Assembly: GCA_964572685.1 (NCBI GenBank)
Contig: CAZNFJ010000001.1
Span: 1 to 64,000, forward strand
From: UBA2653 sp964572685
GTDB taxonomy: Bacteria; Pseudomonadota; Gammaproteobacteria; Legionellales; Legionellaceae
DNA: 64,000 nucleotides
Direction of reading: 5' to 3'
Part shown: positions 33,067 through 41,275 of the stretch, one piece after another
Layout of the letters: each line of letters begins with the position of its first letter
Position numbering within the stretch: position 1 is the stretch's first letter
The notes under the pieces: generated by a model
Databases searched by the model: none
The model's input: only the letters and a program-made list of their open reading frames with translations
What the model was told of the DNA's origin: nothing
Translations under genes and position numbers: made by a program

Positions 33067-34531
33067 ACTTGAGGGTTTAATTGATTGTACACAATGGCAT
33101 GCGTTATATCAGAAACATGCCACTGTGAATATCGCATCTAAAAAACCCAAGTCTTCCATCTTTTCTCAAAATATTCTTGAATTTATTTATCGTTATTTTA
33201 AACCAACTAATGCTATTCATCTTGCGCTTGCCTGTGGCGATGAAACCCGTTTTTTAGACGTTTTGCAATTGATTCAATGTGCCTGCGAGTATTCTTGGGA
33301 TATAGATATTTTTATTTTGCCGGAGCTGGCCAAGGAATGGCAAAAATTTATGCAATATGAGGAAGTGGTTTTTCCGGTCAAGTTTTCCAGCGATATTCCT
33401 TTGAAAAATCTTTATTTTTGTATTCTAGATTGCATTGCACCTTTGAATGAGAGTTCTTTAAGTGAAGCCCACCAGGTATTGATGAGGGCTGTCGAGCTGC
33501 ATCCTTCAATGACAATTGCTCTGGATTTGCCTTCGGGATTAAATCCCAATACAGGCGCAAGACGTTCTCCTCTTGTGATACATGCCCAATTGACTTTGTG
33601 TCGATATGCTTATTTTCAGGGTTTATATACTGGCGTGGCTCAGGAGTATATTGGTGCCTGTGCAATTTTAACCCCCGAATGGCCTTTGGTTTTGGACTTT
33701 AAGCATTATCTTTTAACCACTGACTATCTTCAAGCCATTTGGCCCGCTCGGACAGCCTATGCCTCAAAAGCTTCTTTTAAAAGAGTTAAAGTAATTGCTG
33801 GGCAAAAATCAATGTTTGGGGCCAGTATTTTAGCTGGATATGCAGCTTTTATCATGGGTGCCGGCTGGGTGGAAGTTTTGTTTCAAGAGGGATTAACTCC
33901 TCCATATGGACAATTCCCCGAAATTATTTGGCAACCGATCGCAAAAGTTTCTGAGATATTAAACCATATTGAAGAAAGAGATATTGTCGTGGTGGGACCG
34001 GGCCTTGGCTCTGAAAAATGGGCAGATGATGTTTGGGCGTTGGTTAAAACTTTAACGAATACGATGGTCGTAGATGCCAGTGCCTTAAAATACCTTGCGA
34101 AAGAGCCCTACAAACGAGATAATTGGGTACTCACACCGCATCCTGGAGAGGCTGCTGCTTTATTGGGGTGGTCAGTGGAAGACGTGCAGTTTGACCGATT
34201 CAAGGCAATTCAAGCATTACAAAAAAAATTTGGGGGGACTTGTGTTCTCAAAGGCTCGGGCAGTTTAATCGCACATGATACCCAAATTGATTTTTTATCT
34301 GCTGATGGAAATCCGGGTATGGCAACGCCTGGCATGGGTGATGTATTATCCGGACTGATTGCTGGATGTCTGGCACAAATGCCTGATCCACTTCAAGCCA
34401 CGTTATTGGCGGTAGGTCTTCATGCGCGAGCCGGTGATCGGGTGATGCAAAAAAATCCTGCCATGATTGTACGACCCATTAAACTTTTACAAGAATTACA
34501 AAATCATATGCAGGATGTTTTATGCAAATGA
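33050..34531 (+). CDS. nnrDE: NAD(P)HX dehydratase/epimerase fusion with degenerate epimerase half
   Basis: The ATG at 33050 lies inside sspB and gives 493 residues. The C-terminal ADP-dependent NAD(P)HX dehydratase domain is intact: GQKSMFGASILAGYAAF, VVGPGLGS, VLTPHPGEAAALLG and NPGMATPGMGDVLSG. The N-terminal epimerase half keeps LDLPSGLNPNTG but lacks the phosphate-binding GxxNNGGDG loop; LALACGDETRFLDV stands in its place. Repair of hydrated NAD(P)H probably keeps the dehydratase step, while epimerisation is doubtful. The start is uncertain because SD placement is poor. Confidence 0.88.
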   Translation: MMISNKLEGLIDCTQWHALYQKHATVNIASKKPKSSIFSQNILEFIYRYFKPTNAIHLALACGDETRFLDVLQLIQCACEYSWDIDIFILPELAKEWQKFMQYEEVVFPVKFSSDIPLKNLYFCILDCIAPLNESSLSEAHQVLMRAVELHPSMTIALDLPSGLNPNTGARRSPLVIHAQLTLCRYAYFQGLYTGVAQEYIGACAILTPEWPLVLDFKHYLLTTDYLQAIWPARTAYASKASFKRVKVIAGQKSMFGASILAGYAAFIMGAGWVEVLFQEGLTPPYGQFPEIIWQPIAKVSEILNHIEERDIVVVGPGLGSEKWADDVWALVKTLTNTMVVDASALKYLAKEPYKRDNWVLTPHPGEAAALLGWSVEDVQFDRFKAIQALQKKFGGTCVLKGSGSLIAHDTQIDFLSADGNPGMATPGMGDVLSGLIAGCLAQMPDPLQATLLAVGLHARAGDRVMQKNPAMIVRPIKLLQELQNHMQDVLCK

Positions 34532-34983
34532 ATCTTTATTTAAAATCCTTAGAGTCTACTGAAGCATTTGCAAAAGAAATGGCAGGTGCTTTAAAACCAC
34601 CATTAATAGTTGGTTTGCGGGGCGAAATTGGTATGGGTAAAACCAGTTTGGTTCGTGCATTATTACGAAGTTTGGGCATTCAATCAGCCATTAAAAGTCC
34701 AACCTTTAATTTGGTAGAAACTTATGAAACTGACCTGGGTGTGATTCACCATTTTGATTTATATCGCATCAGCTCTCTGGATGATTTGGAGTATTTGGGG
34801 TTTCGAGATTATTTACAGGGCCCTCAGATTTGCTTAGTTGAATGGCCTGAAAAAGTTGAAAGTCTATTGGATGTTATGGTGGAATTTTATATGCCCCAAG
34901 ATCGAGAGGGACGAACTTTATCGATCAAGGCGAATACAATTTTAGGTGAACAAATGATTGCAAAATTGCTGGAAAAAACATGA
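34522..34983 (+). CDS. tsaE: tRNA t6A ATPase TsaE
   Basis: The 153-residue P-loop protein has GEIGMGKTSLVRALL (Walker A, about 34-48), SPTFNLVETYE (switch) and HFDLYR (Walker B region), all family-specific. TsaE supports the TsaB-TsaD complex in t6A synthesis. It overlaps both neighbours. The SD AGGA lies inside nnrDE. Confidence 0.95.
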   Translation: MQMNLYLKSLESTEAFAKEMAGALKPPLIVGLRGEIGMGKTSLVRALLRSLGIQSAIKSPTFNLVETYETDLGVIHHFDLYRISSLDDLEYLGFRDYLQGPQICLVEWPEKVESLLDVMVEFYMPQDREGRTLSIKANTILGEQMIAKLLEKT

Positions 34984-36122
34984 TGATAAAAATATTCTTC
35001 AGTTGCTTATTGTTTGCGATTTCATTGAGTGGTCATGCTAAGATTTTACAAGGTTTAGATGTGCAATCCACACAAATCACCATGAGGCTAGATTCACGTG
35101 TCATGCCAAAAATCTTTAAATTGACACAACCTAATCGATTGGTGATTGATTTACCACAAACGGTCATTTCTTCCGCACTTCGGCATGATATGTATCAAAA
35201 TGGATATTCTATCCGATTGGCGGAGCATGGCCGAGAATATACGCGTATTGTGTTGGAATCTTCCTCGTTAAAAAATTTTCACCTGACATCAGCAGGATTT
35301 GTTGGAAGAATTTATCAAATTCGTATCAGTTTACAAACTGGAGTGACATCGGTATCTGTAGTAAAGCGTTACTCACCTGTTGCAATGACGCCTTCTGTTC
35401 GTATGATGCCCATGCGTCGTAAAATTTTGGTGGTGATTGATCCAGGACATGGTGGTAAAGATCCAGGTGCTTTTGGCTATTACAAAACTCGTGAAAAGGA
35501 TGTGGTTTTGCAAATTGCTAAACGGCTAAAAAGAAAAATAGATAGTTACCCAGGGATGCAGGCTATATTAACTCGAGATGGTGATTATTTTATTGATTTA
35601 AGACAACGGCTCAATATCTCCAGACGATATCATCCTGATATTTTTGTGGCTATTCATGCGGACGCATTTACGCATCCCCGATCGCATGGCGCATCGGTTT
35701 TTGCTTTATCGCAACGAGGCGCCACCAGTGAGGCTGCTCGATGGTTGGCTGCTAAAGAAAACTATTCTGAATTAGGTGGCGTGAATTTGAAAGAGCTTGA
35801 TGATCGCAATGGCATGGTTCGGTCGGTACTGATTGATTTGTCTCAAACTGCAACCATCCAAGCCAGCATTAAAATGGGACAACAAGTACTTAGAGAATTG
35901 GGACAAGTCACGACATTGCATAATCCACGTGTAGAGCAGGCTGGATTTTTGGTATTGAAATCACCAGATATTCCCTCCATTTTAGTTGAAACCGGTTTTA
36001 TTTCAAATCCACAAGAAGAAAGACGTTTGGTATCGGCAGTTTATCAAGAACAATTAAGTCAATCTATTTTCAATGGGATTCGCCAATACTTTCATGAATA
36101 TCCTCCAAGAGGACGTTCATGA
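34980..36122 (+). CDS. N-acetylmuramoyl-L-alanine amidase (AmiB/AmiC type)
   Basis: The 380-residue periplasmic enzyme has a signal peptide (about 1-20) and an AMIN domain (about 22-115) that targets septal peptidoglycan. The Amidase_3 domain follows with zinc-site segments VIDPGHGGKDPGAFG, a Glu-containing REKDVVLQIA, VAIHADAF and SILVETGF. It cuts stem peptides from glycan during cell separation. Its place between tsaE and mutL is where E. coli has amiB. No LysM domain is visible. Confidence 0.93.
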   Translation: MMIKIFFSCLLFAISLSGHAKILQGLDVQSTQITMRLDSRVMPKIFKLTQPNRLVIDLPQTVISSALRHDMYQNGYSIRLAEHGREYTRIVLESSSLKNFHLTSAGFVGRIYQIRISLQTGVTSVSVVKRYSPVAMTPSVRMMPMRRKILVVIDPGHGGKDPGAFGYYKTREKDVVLQIAKRLKRKIDSYPGMQAILTRDGDYFIDLRQRLNISRRYHPDIFVAIHADAFTHPRSHGASVFALSQRGATSEAARWLAAKENYSELGGVNLKELDDRNGMVRSVLIDLSQTATIQASIKMGQQVLRELGQVTTLHNPRVEQAGFLVLKSPDIPSILVETGFISNPQEERRLVSAVYQEQLSQSIFNGIRQYFHEYPPRGRS

Positions 36123-37690
36123 GTAGTCGAATTCAGCGTCTATCATCAGATGTGGCCAGTCAAATTGCCGCTGGAGAGGTGATTGAAAGACCTATTTCTG
36201 TTGTTAAGGAATTACTAGAAAATGCTCTTGATGCCAAGGCTTCTCAAATTGATATTCAAATTTTGGAGGCAGGTTTTCATTCTATTAAAGTATCTGATAA
36301 CGGTCATGGAATTTTTGAAGAAGATTTATTTTTAGCATTAGAGCCGCATTGCACCAGTAAATGTAGCACCCTGGATGATTTATATGCTTTAAATACCAAG
36401 GGATTTCGAGGAGAGGCTTTGGCGAGCATGGCTTCTGTAGCACGTATTGATTTGTCTTCTCGTCCAGCTACTCAAATCCATGCCATGCGCGTGATTTATG
36501 AAGAGGGTCGACGTCAATTATTGCCCTGTGTCCGCGATATCGGTACCACTATTGAAGTTAAAGATTTATTTTATAATGTTCCTGTTCGTAAAAAGTTTTT
36601 GAAAAGTCATGCTTTTGAGTGGTCGGCGATCGACGCCCTGGTAAAACGGTTTGCCATGTCTGCGCCTGATGTGCATATTCGTTTGATGCATAATCATGAA
36701 TGGGTTCTAGATTTACCCAGTGCGCAAAGTTCTATAGAACATTATGCGAGAATTAAAAAGATCTGGGGGAAATCGTTTGAGCAAGCCCGTGAAATTGAAG
36801 TAGAACGTTGTGGCTTAAGTCTATCTGGATGGTTAGGAGATTTGGCAGAGCATCGTAGTCAAAATGATCGTTTATGGGTGTTTTTGAATGGACGTATCGT
36901 TCAAGATAAATTGATTCAACATGCTTTGAAACAAGTCTATATGTCTTATTTGCCAGTCGGTCGGCATCCTCAATGTGTATTGTATCTGCAAACACCTCCG
37001 GGGATGGTTGACATCAATGTACATCCAGCCAAACAAGAGGTACGTTTTGAACAACCTCGATTGATTTATGACTTTATCATGAGTGCCTTAAAACCTTATT
37101 GGCAGCAAGCTATTGCTGCCAATGAAAAGCAACTTATTCCTGGTGGCACGACAGAGACTTCGATGCAAAATTCTATGTCGACAGTCCATACATCATGGAC
37201 TATTTGTAATGCGGATTATATCGTCATTTCTAAAATTCCACACCAGTATCTTGTTCATGTAGAACAATGGTGGTTTTATCATTTGCATAAGCTTTTAAAG
37301 AATAAAGAGTCCACATTAGGAACTCGAATTTTGATGATGCCTTATGTTCAAATGATTCATCGCTACAATGAAAAATTACTCATGGCAGCCATTGAACTAT
37401 GCAAGGATTGGGCGATTGATATGCAGCTCTGGGGGGAAAATAGTATTTGTATCCGAAGCATTCCAGAAGCTTTGCCTCATTTTAATCTAAAAATATTTGC
37501 TCAGTTATTGAATCAATTAAGTAAATTAGATGATTTGAACATTGGCGCTATCGTTAAATGTTGCCCTTTTTCAGCTTATGATATGAGTTGGGATGAATAT
37601 CAGGCTTTACAAGCGGATATGGACGAGGGCGCTTACTTAGATTATGCTCGCGTTTTAGATTTAGATGCTTGTCGGAAAATTTTCAAATGA
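36119..37690 (+). CDS. mutL: DNA mismatch repair protein MutL, short form
   Basis: The N-terminal GHKL ATPase is complete: VIERPISVVKELLENALDA, VSDNGHGI, TKGFRGEALASMASV, and VDINVHPAKQEVRF at about 300. The total of 523 residues is about 90 fewer than E. coli MutL; the linker after 340 is only some 35 residues. The C-terminal dimerisation domain is present (to about 520) and lacks the DQHA(x)2E(x)4E endonuclease motif, as in other gammaproteobacteria with methyl-directed repair. Overlaps at both ends show translational coupling. Confidence 0.95.
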   Translation: MSSRIQRLSSDVASQIAAGEVIERPISVVKELLENALDAKASQIDIQILEAGFHSIKVSDNGHGIFEEDLFLALEPHCTSKCSTLDDLYALNTKGFRGEALASMASVARIDLSSRPATQIHAMRVIYEEGRRQLLPCVRDIGTTIEVKDLFYNVPVRKKFLKSHAFEWSAIDALVKRFAMSAPDVHIRLMHNHEWVLDLPSAQSSIEHYARIKKIWGKSFEQAREIEVERCGLSLSGWLGDLAEHRSQNDRLWVFLNGRIVQDKLIQHALKQVYMSYLPVGRHPQCVLYLQTPPGMVDINVHPAKQEVRFEQPRLIYDFIMSALKPYWQQAIAANEKQLIPGGTTETSMQNSMSTVHTSWTICNADYIVISKIPHQYLVHVEQWWFYHLHKLLKNKESTLGTRILMMPYVQMIHRYNEKLLMAAIELCKDWAIDMQLWGENSICIRSIPEALPHFNLKIFAQLLNQLSKLDDLNIGAIVKCCPFSAYDMSWDEYQALQADMDEGAYLDYARVLDLDACRKIFK

Positions 37691-38637
37691 AACCAGCTGT
37701 ATTTTGTCTCATGGGACCTACCGCCATTGGTAAAACAGAATTGGCTTGCTTGTTAAGCGATGAATTTCCGTTTGAATTGGTTAATGTGGATTCGAGTTTG
37801 GTCTATCAGGAACTGAATATTGGGGCGGCAAAACCAGATAGAGATCAATTGAATCGTTATCCGCATTATTTAGTCGATATTTGTGATCTTCAAACGGTCT
37901 ATTCGGTGGCTCAATTTTGTGAAGATGTGCATCGAATTTGCTATGAGATTTTGGCTCGCGGTCGCTATCCCTTGCTGGTTGGTGGTACCATGATGTATTT
38001 TCATGCTTTCCATCATGGATTAGCTAAATTACCAGAGGCATCACAGACCATTCGTGAAAAAGTAAATGCGTATGTTGCCGAACGAGGTTTACAAGCGATG
38101 TATGATGAACTGGTTGTTTTTGATCCGATATCTGCAGCACGTATACATCCGCATGATCAGCAGCGTCTCACACGTGCTTTTGAAATTTATTGGCAATCAG
38201 GTCAAACTTGGTCGAGTTTATTACAGGACACTCATTTTCAACAACCTTTTGATTGTCATCATTTGGCTTTGTTTCCAGAGCCTAGAAGTTGGTTACATGA
38301 ACGCATTTCATTACGATTTCATCAAATGATAGATCAGGGGTTTATAGAAGAAGTACAATCTATTTTAAAAACCCCAAATGTAAATTTAGAACATCCAGCT
38401 CTGAGAAGTGTAGGTTATCGACAAGCGATTATGTATTTACAAGGCGAGTTGGATGCAGCATTGTGGCAGGAAAAAGCCATCGCTGCAACACGACAATTGG
38501 CAAAAAGACAAATGACCTGGCTTCGAAGTTTTGAAAATCGAGTGGATTTTTTTCAACCCAGTGTAAACATTTTTAAAGAAATCGTAGCGTGTATTCAAAA
38601 AATATTGGATAATCAATCATCATCATTTTTGAAATGA
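37687..38637 (+). CDS. miaA: tRNA dimethylallyltransferase MiaA
   Basis: The ATG at 37687 overlaps the mutL stop (ATGA) and gives 316 residues. Motifs: MGPTAIGKTELA (P-loop), VDSSLVYQELNIGAAKP, HYLVDI, VGGTMMYFHAF, RLTRAFEIYWQSG. It isoprenylates A37 of tRNAs reading UNN codons. The usual downstream gene hfq is not here; a zinc-finger gene follows. Confidence 0.96.
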   Translation: MKPAVFCLMGPTAIGKTELACLLSDEFPFELVNVDSSLVYQELNIGAAKPDRDQLNRYPHYLVDICDLQTVYSVAQFCEDVHRICYEILARGRYPLLVGGTMMYFHAFHHGLAKLPEASQTIREKVNAYVAERGLQAMYDELVVFDPISAARIHPHDQQRLTRAFEIYWQSGQTWSSLLQDTHFQQPFDCHHLALFPEPRSWLHERISLRFHQMIDQGFIEEVQSILKTPNVNLEHPALRSVGYRQAIMYLQGELDAALWQEKAIAATRQLAKRQMTWLRSFENRVDFFQPSVNIFKEIVACIQKILDNQSSSFLK

Positions 38638-38646
38638 GGTTTTTTT

Positions 38647-38856
38647 ATGGATACGCATCCAGTCACTGCTTGTCAACAAAAAAAAATAGAAGTTTATTTA
38701 AAAGATTTACCTTTGTGTTGCCCAACACCTCAAATGCAATTATGGAATGGGCATCCTAGAGTGTTTTTACCCATCGAAGAATCAGGCCACGAGACTTGCC
38801 CCTATTGTGGAACAGAATTTATTCTTGTGGACCATGAAGCACATCAAAAAGATTAA
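38647..38856 (+). CDS. Small zinc-finger (CHCC/NDUFS6-like) protein
   Basis: The 69-residue protein has His54 in ESGHETCPYCGTEF with the CPYC pair, and cysteines in LPLCCPTP, the zf-CHCC pattern related to the complex I accessory subunit NDUFS6. SD GAGG precedes the ATG. It lies 9 bases after miaA and overlaps the convergent icmX end by 4 bases. The function in bacteria is unclear. Confidence 0.82.
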   Translation: MDTHPVTACQQKKIEVYLKDLPLCCPTPQMQLWNGHPRVFLPIEESGHETCPYCGTEFILVDHEAHQKD

Positions 38857-40289
38857 TCCGTTTTTTCATCCGAGTCTGGAACATTTAATGTTGGTGCGGT
38901 TGCAGACTGGAGTAACATGACGCTATTGGTCAGCAATATTTTTTCTTGTTGCTTGCGCATCAAATACAATTGATAATTGATTTCAGCAAGCAATATGGCC
39001 GTTTCTTTTTGTACTCGAGCAGGTGAGGATTCATTAATCATTTGTTGCCAAGGAACTGTATCCTGCTCGCCTGCAGAATTTAGATTATTGGGATTGGCCT
39101 TGGGGTTATATAATCGATAAGTTGCCATCTTAAATTCATTTAAAGCCTGACTTGATGCCTGAGAAGAATCATCCTCTTCAGGATTGAGTTTTTTTCTGGC
39201 GCCCAAGATTTCATAAATATTTTGTATGCCAACAGATACCCGGGCTGCATAAACTCTCAAACCCAAGACATATTTACTCAAGTCGCGAAATGATTTTAGT
39301 TGGGTGGCAATATCTGGGGCATTTGAAATATTTTTTGTAATTTCTTCTAAATCCTCTTTACTCATGGGATCAGGTGGTAAAACACTACCGGTGACATATT
39401 TAATGTAGTTTTCTGCAGATTGCTCGGCATTATCAGCTTTTAATCCATTGCTTAATTCAGATGTTTGTGATGAGCTGTTATTAGATGTGGTGTTATCATA
39501 CAGTAACGGAGTAGTGAGTAATGAACTATCGAGTTGGTTCATTAAATATACATTATTATTGATAACGTTTTCACCTTCTTGAGATTGTGGAAAAAAAAGC
39601 GAGTTGATATTGCTTGAAGCCAAAGTGTTTAACTTTGTATCAATCGAACACGCACCTGATGCCGCTTGTCCTTGTGATTTAACTAAATCATTGATATTTG
39701 GAAAAATACCCCATGAAGTAGCAAAAACCTTGGATTGAGTATAGGAGAATTTACAATTGGTATCCCAGTCTTGAGACTGACAATTTCCACGTTGTATATA
39801 GCAATAACTATCTGGGGTGATGCTGAGAATATTTTGTAAGGTTTGGGCAACAGGGCTTGGAAGAGATGGCGAACTATCTAATCGATTACCGGATTGATTG
39901 GGATTCTTATTGGCAAACACACGATTGGCTAAGCCGTTGATACCATCATAGACTGAATTCGCAATAAACGGATATTGATTAATAAAGTTATAATTAATAG
40001 ATAATGTTGCAAATAAATATTGAACAACTGTAAATTCATCTTTAATCGTTTGTGATGGGTTAATCAAATCCGAAGAAACTTTTGTGGTATCTGTGTGCTC
40101 GCCCCCAATCATAAAGCCCAAGGCAGCTCCTAAATTATAAATATCGCTTTCAATTTGTTGTAAGATACTCATTTCTTCATTGGAATTATTTGAGCCTTCG
40201 CTGTAGGAGGGGGTTTCTTGAGCGAAAACCAAGGAGAGGGTAGTGGATAGTAAGCTAATAAAAGTGAGTTTTTTAATGATGGTTTTCAT
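38853..40289 (-). CDS. icmX: Dot/Icm secretion protein IcmX
   Basis: The 478-residue protein has a signal peptide (to about 23, ending VFAQ). It is rich in Asn/Ser with IcmX-like features: CYIQRGNCQSQDW, ENYIKYVTGSVLPPDP, and a C-terminal block with MINESSPARVQKETAILLAEINYQLYLMRKQQEKILLTNS. Length is close to the L. pneumophila protein (about 466). IcmX is a periplasmic part of the type IVB system. It overlaps icmW by 4 bases, the conserved icmW-icmX order. Confidence 0.9.
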   Translation of the reverse strand: MKTIIKKLTFISLLSTTLSLVFAQETPSYSEGSNNSNEEMSILQQIESDIYNLGAALGFMIGGEHTDTTKVSSDLINPSQTIKDEFTVVQYLFATLSINYNFINQYPFIANSVYDGINGLANRVFANKNPNQSGNRLDSSPSLPSPVAQTLQNILSITPDSYCYIQRGNCQSQDWDTNCKFSYTQSKVFATSWGIFPNINDLVKSQGQAASGACSIDTKLNTLASSNINSLFFPQSQEGENVINNNVYLMNQLDSSLLTTPLLYDNTTSNNSSSQTSELSNGLKADNAEQSAENYIKYVTGSVLPPDPMSKEDLEEITKNISNAPDIATQLKSFRDLSKYVLGLRVYAARVSVGIQNIYEILGARKKLNPEEDDSSQASSQALNEFKMATYRLYNPKANPNNLNSAGEQDTVPWQQMINESSPARVQKETAILLAEINYQLYLMRKQQEKILLTNSVMLLQSATAPTLNVPDSDEKTD

Positions 40290-40741
40290 ACTTCAACCTC
40301 TAGTGCTTTAAGAATCAGACGTAAGCGTTGTGGTGAAAAGACTTTATGCATGAGCCTAAGTCTTTCAAAAGCCAAATTTCTTCGGATGAATGTTGATGCC
40401 ATTGCATGACCAGAACTCGCAGCTGATTCAGCATAACCAATGACTTTAGATGCACTACCCGGGTGTTTTTCATCAATGGCTTGTAACAACCGAAGTCCTC
40501 TACTGGTTTTGATGCTGGCAATAATTTGTATAAAAATTTCTTCGTGTTTAAGCTGATTGATGTCAATATAATGTATTTCTTCTAATCGTTCGCCAAGATT
40601 TTTAAGGGCGATTTCTAATTCTGGATCACCATCTAAGGTACTGTTCTCTACACTTTCTAGAAAACATATGATGCGATAAATTGAAGGATCAGGAAATTGA
40701 AACCAATATTCACTGGAAGCTTGATGGCTCAGATCGGGCAT
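40286..40741 (-). CDS. icmW: Dot/Icm effector chaperone IcmW
   Basis: The 151-residue acidic cytoplasmic protein matches IcmW in length and sequence (MPDLSHQASSEYWFQFPDPSIYRIICFLE; AESAASSGHAMASTFIRRNLAFERLRL). IcmW with IcmS binds effectors and delivers them to the type IV coupling complex. SD AGAAGG. It is transcribed divergently from icmV with a 96-base gap, as in Legionella and Coxiella. Confidence 0.95.
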   Translation of the reverse strand: MPDLSHQASSEYWFQFPDPSIYRIICFLESVENSTLDGDPELEIALKNLGERLEEIHYIDINQLKHEEIFIQIIASIKTSRGLRLLQAIDEKHPGSASKVIGYAESAASSGHAMASTFIRRNLAFERLRLMHKVFSPQRLRLILKALEVEV

Positions 40742-40837
40742 ACAGGACCTTCTTGTTTAATCATTAAAAATTATTATATGATGACTTAGGATAATATGAC
40801 GTAAATTTCTGCAATATGCAATCTTAAGGAGTGAATC

Positions 40838-41275
40838 ATGTTTATGTGGGTGAAAAAAGTAATTCGTGTGAGGGAGTGGTCGGATTATGATAGAAGTAAA
40901 GGTTTTTTGGAGTATGTAAAAAGTTTATTTACTAATTTATTTAGTTTAAGAAATTGGGATGAACATCCACCGAAAGAGTTTTCTAAAGTGGTTGAACAAT
41001 ACCATTTGCAAAAAGATGATTTGAATAAACGTGCTTTAATTTTTAAGCGTTTGAGCTTGATATTTTTGATGTTGTTTTTAGCAATTTGTGGATATGCAGG
41101 CTATATGTTCTATCTAGGGAGTCCATTCATTGGTTTTGTTGTGATTTGTATGAGTTTAATTGCGCTTTGTTTGGCTTTTCGTTATCATTTTTATCTCACA
41201 TTGCTTCAACATAAACGCTTGAATCTTACATTGAGGGATTGGGTTGAGCTTGTTTTTCAAAGGAAGTTGTCTTGA
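40838..41275 (+). CDS. icmV: Dot/Icm inner-membrane protein IcmV
   Basis: The 145-residue protein has an N-terminal polar region (about 1-65) and two adjacent membrane helices (about 70-90 and 94-115), then a short basic tail. This plan, the size and position directly before dotA identify IcmV. It ends within the start of dotA (TTGA overlap). SD AAGGAG. Confidence 0.92.
   Translation: MFMWVKKVIRVREWSDYDRSKGFLEYVKSLFTNLFSLRNWDEHPPKEFSKVVEQYHLQKDDLNKRALIFKRLSLIFLMLFLAICGYAGYMFYLGSPFIGFVVICMSLIALCLAFRYHFYLTLLQHKRLNLTLRDWVELVFQRKLS

Noticed and set aside
40742..40837. PmrA or CpxR boxes in the icmW-icmV gap
   Set aside because: TTTAATCATTAAA and one GTAAA are present but do not form the paired, correctly spaced sites known for these regulators.
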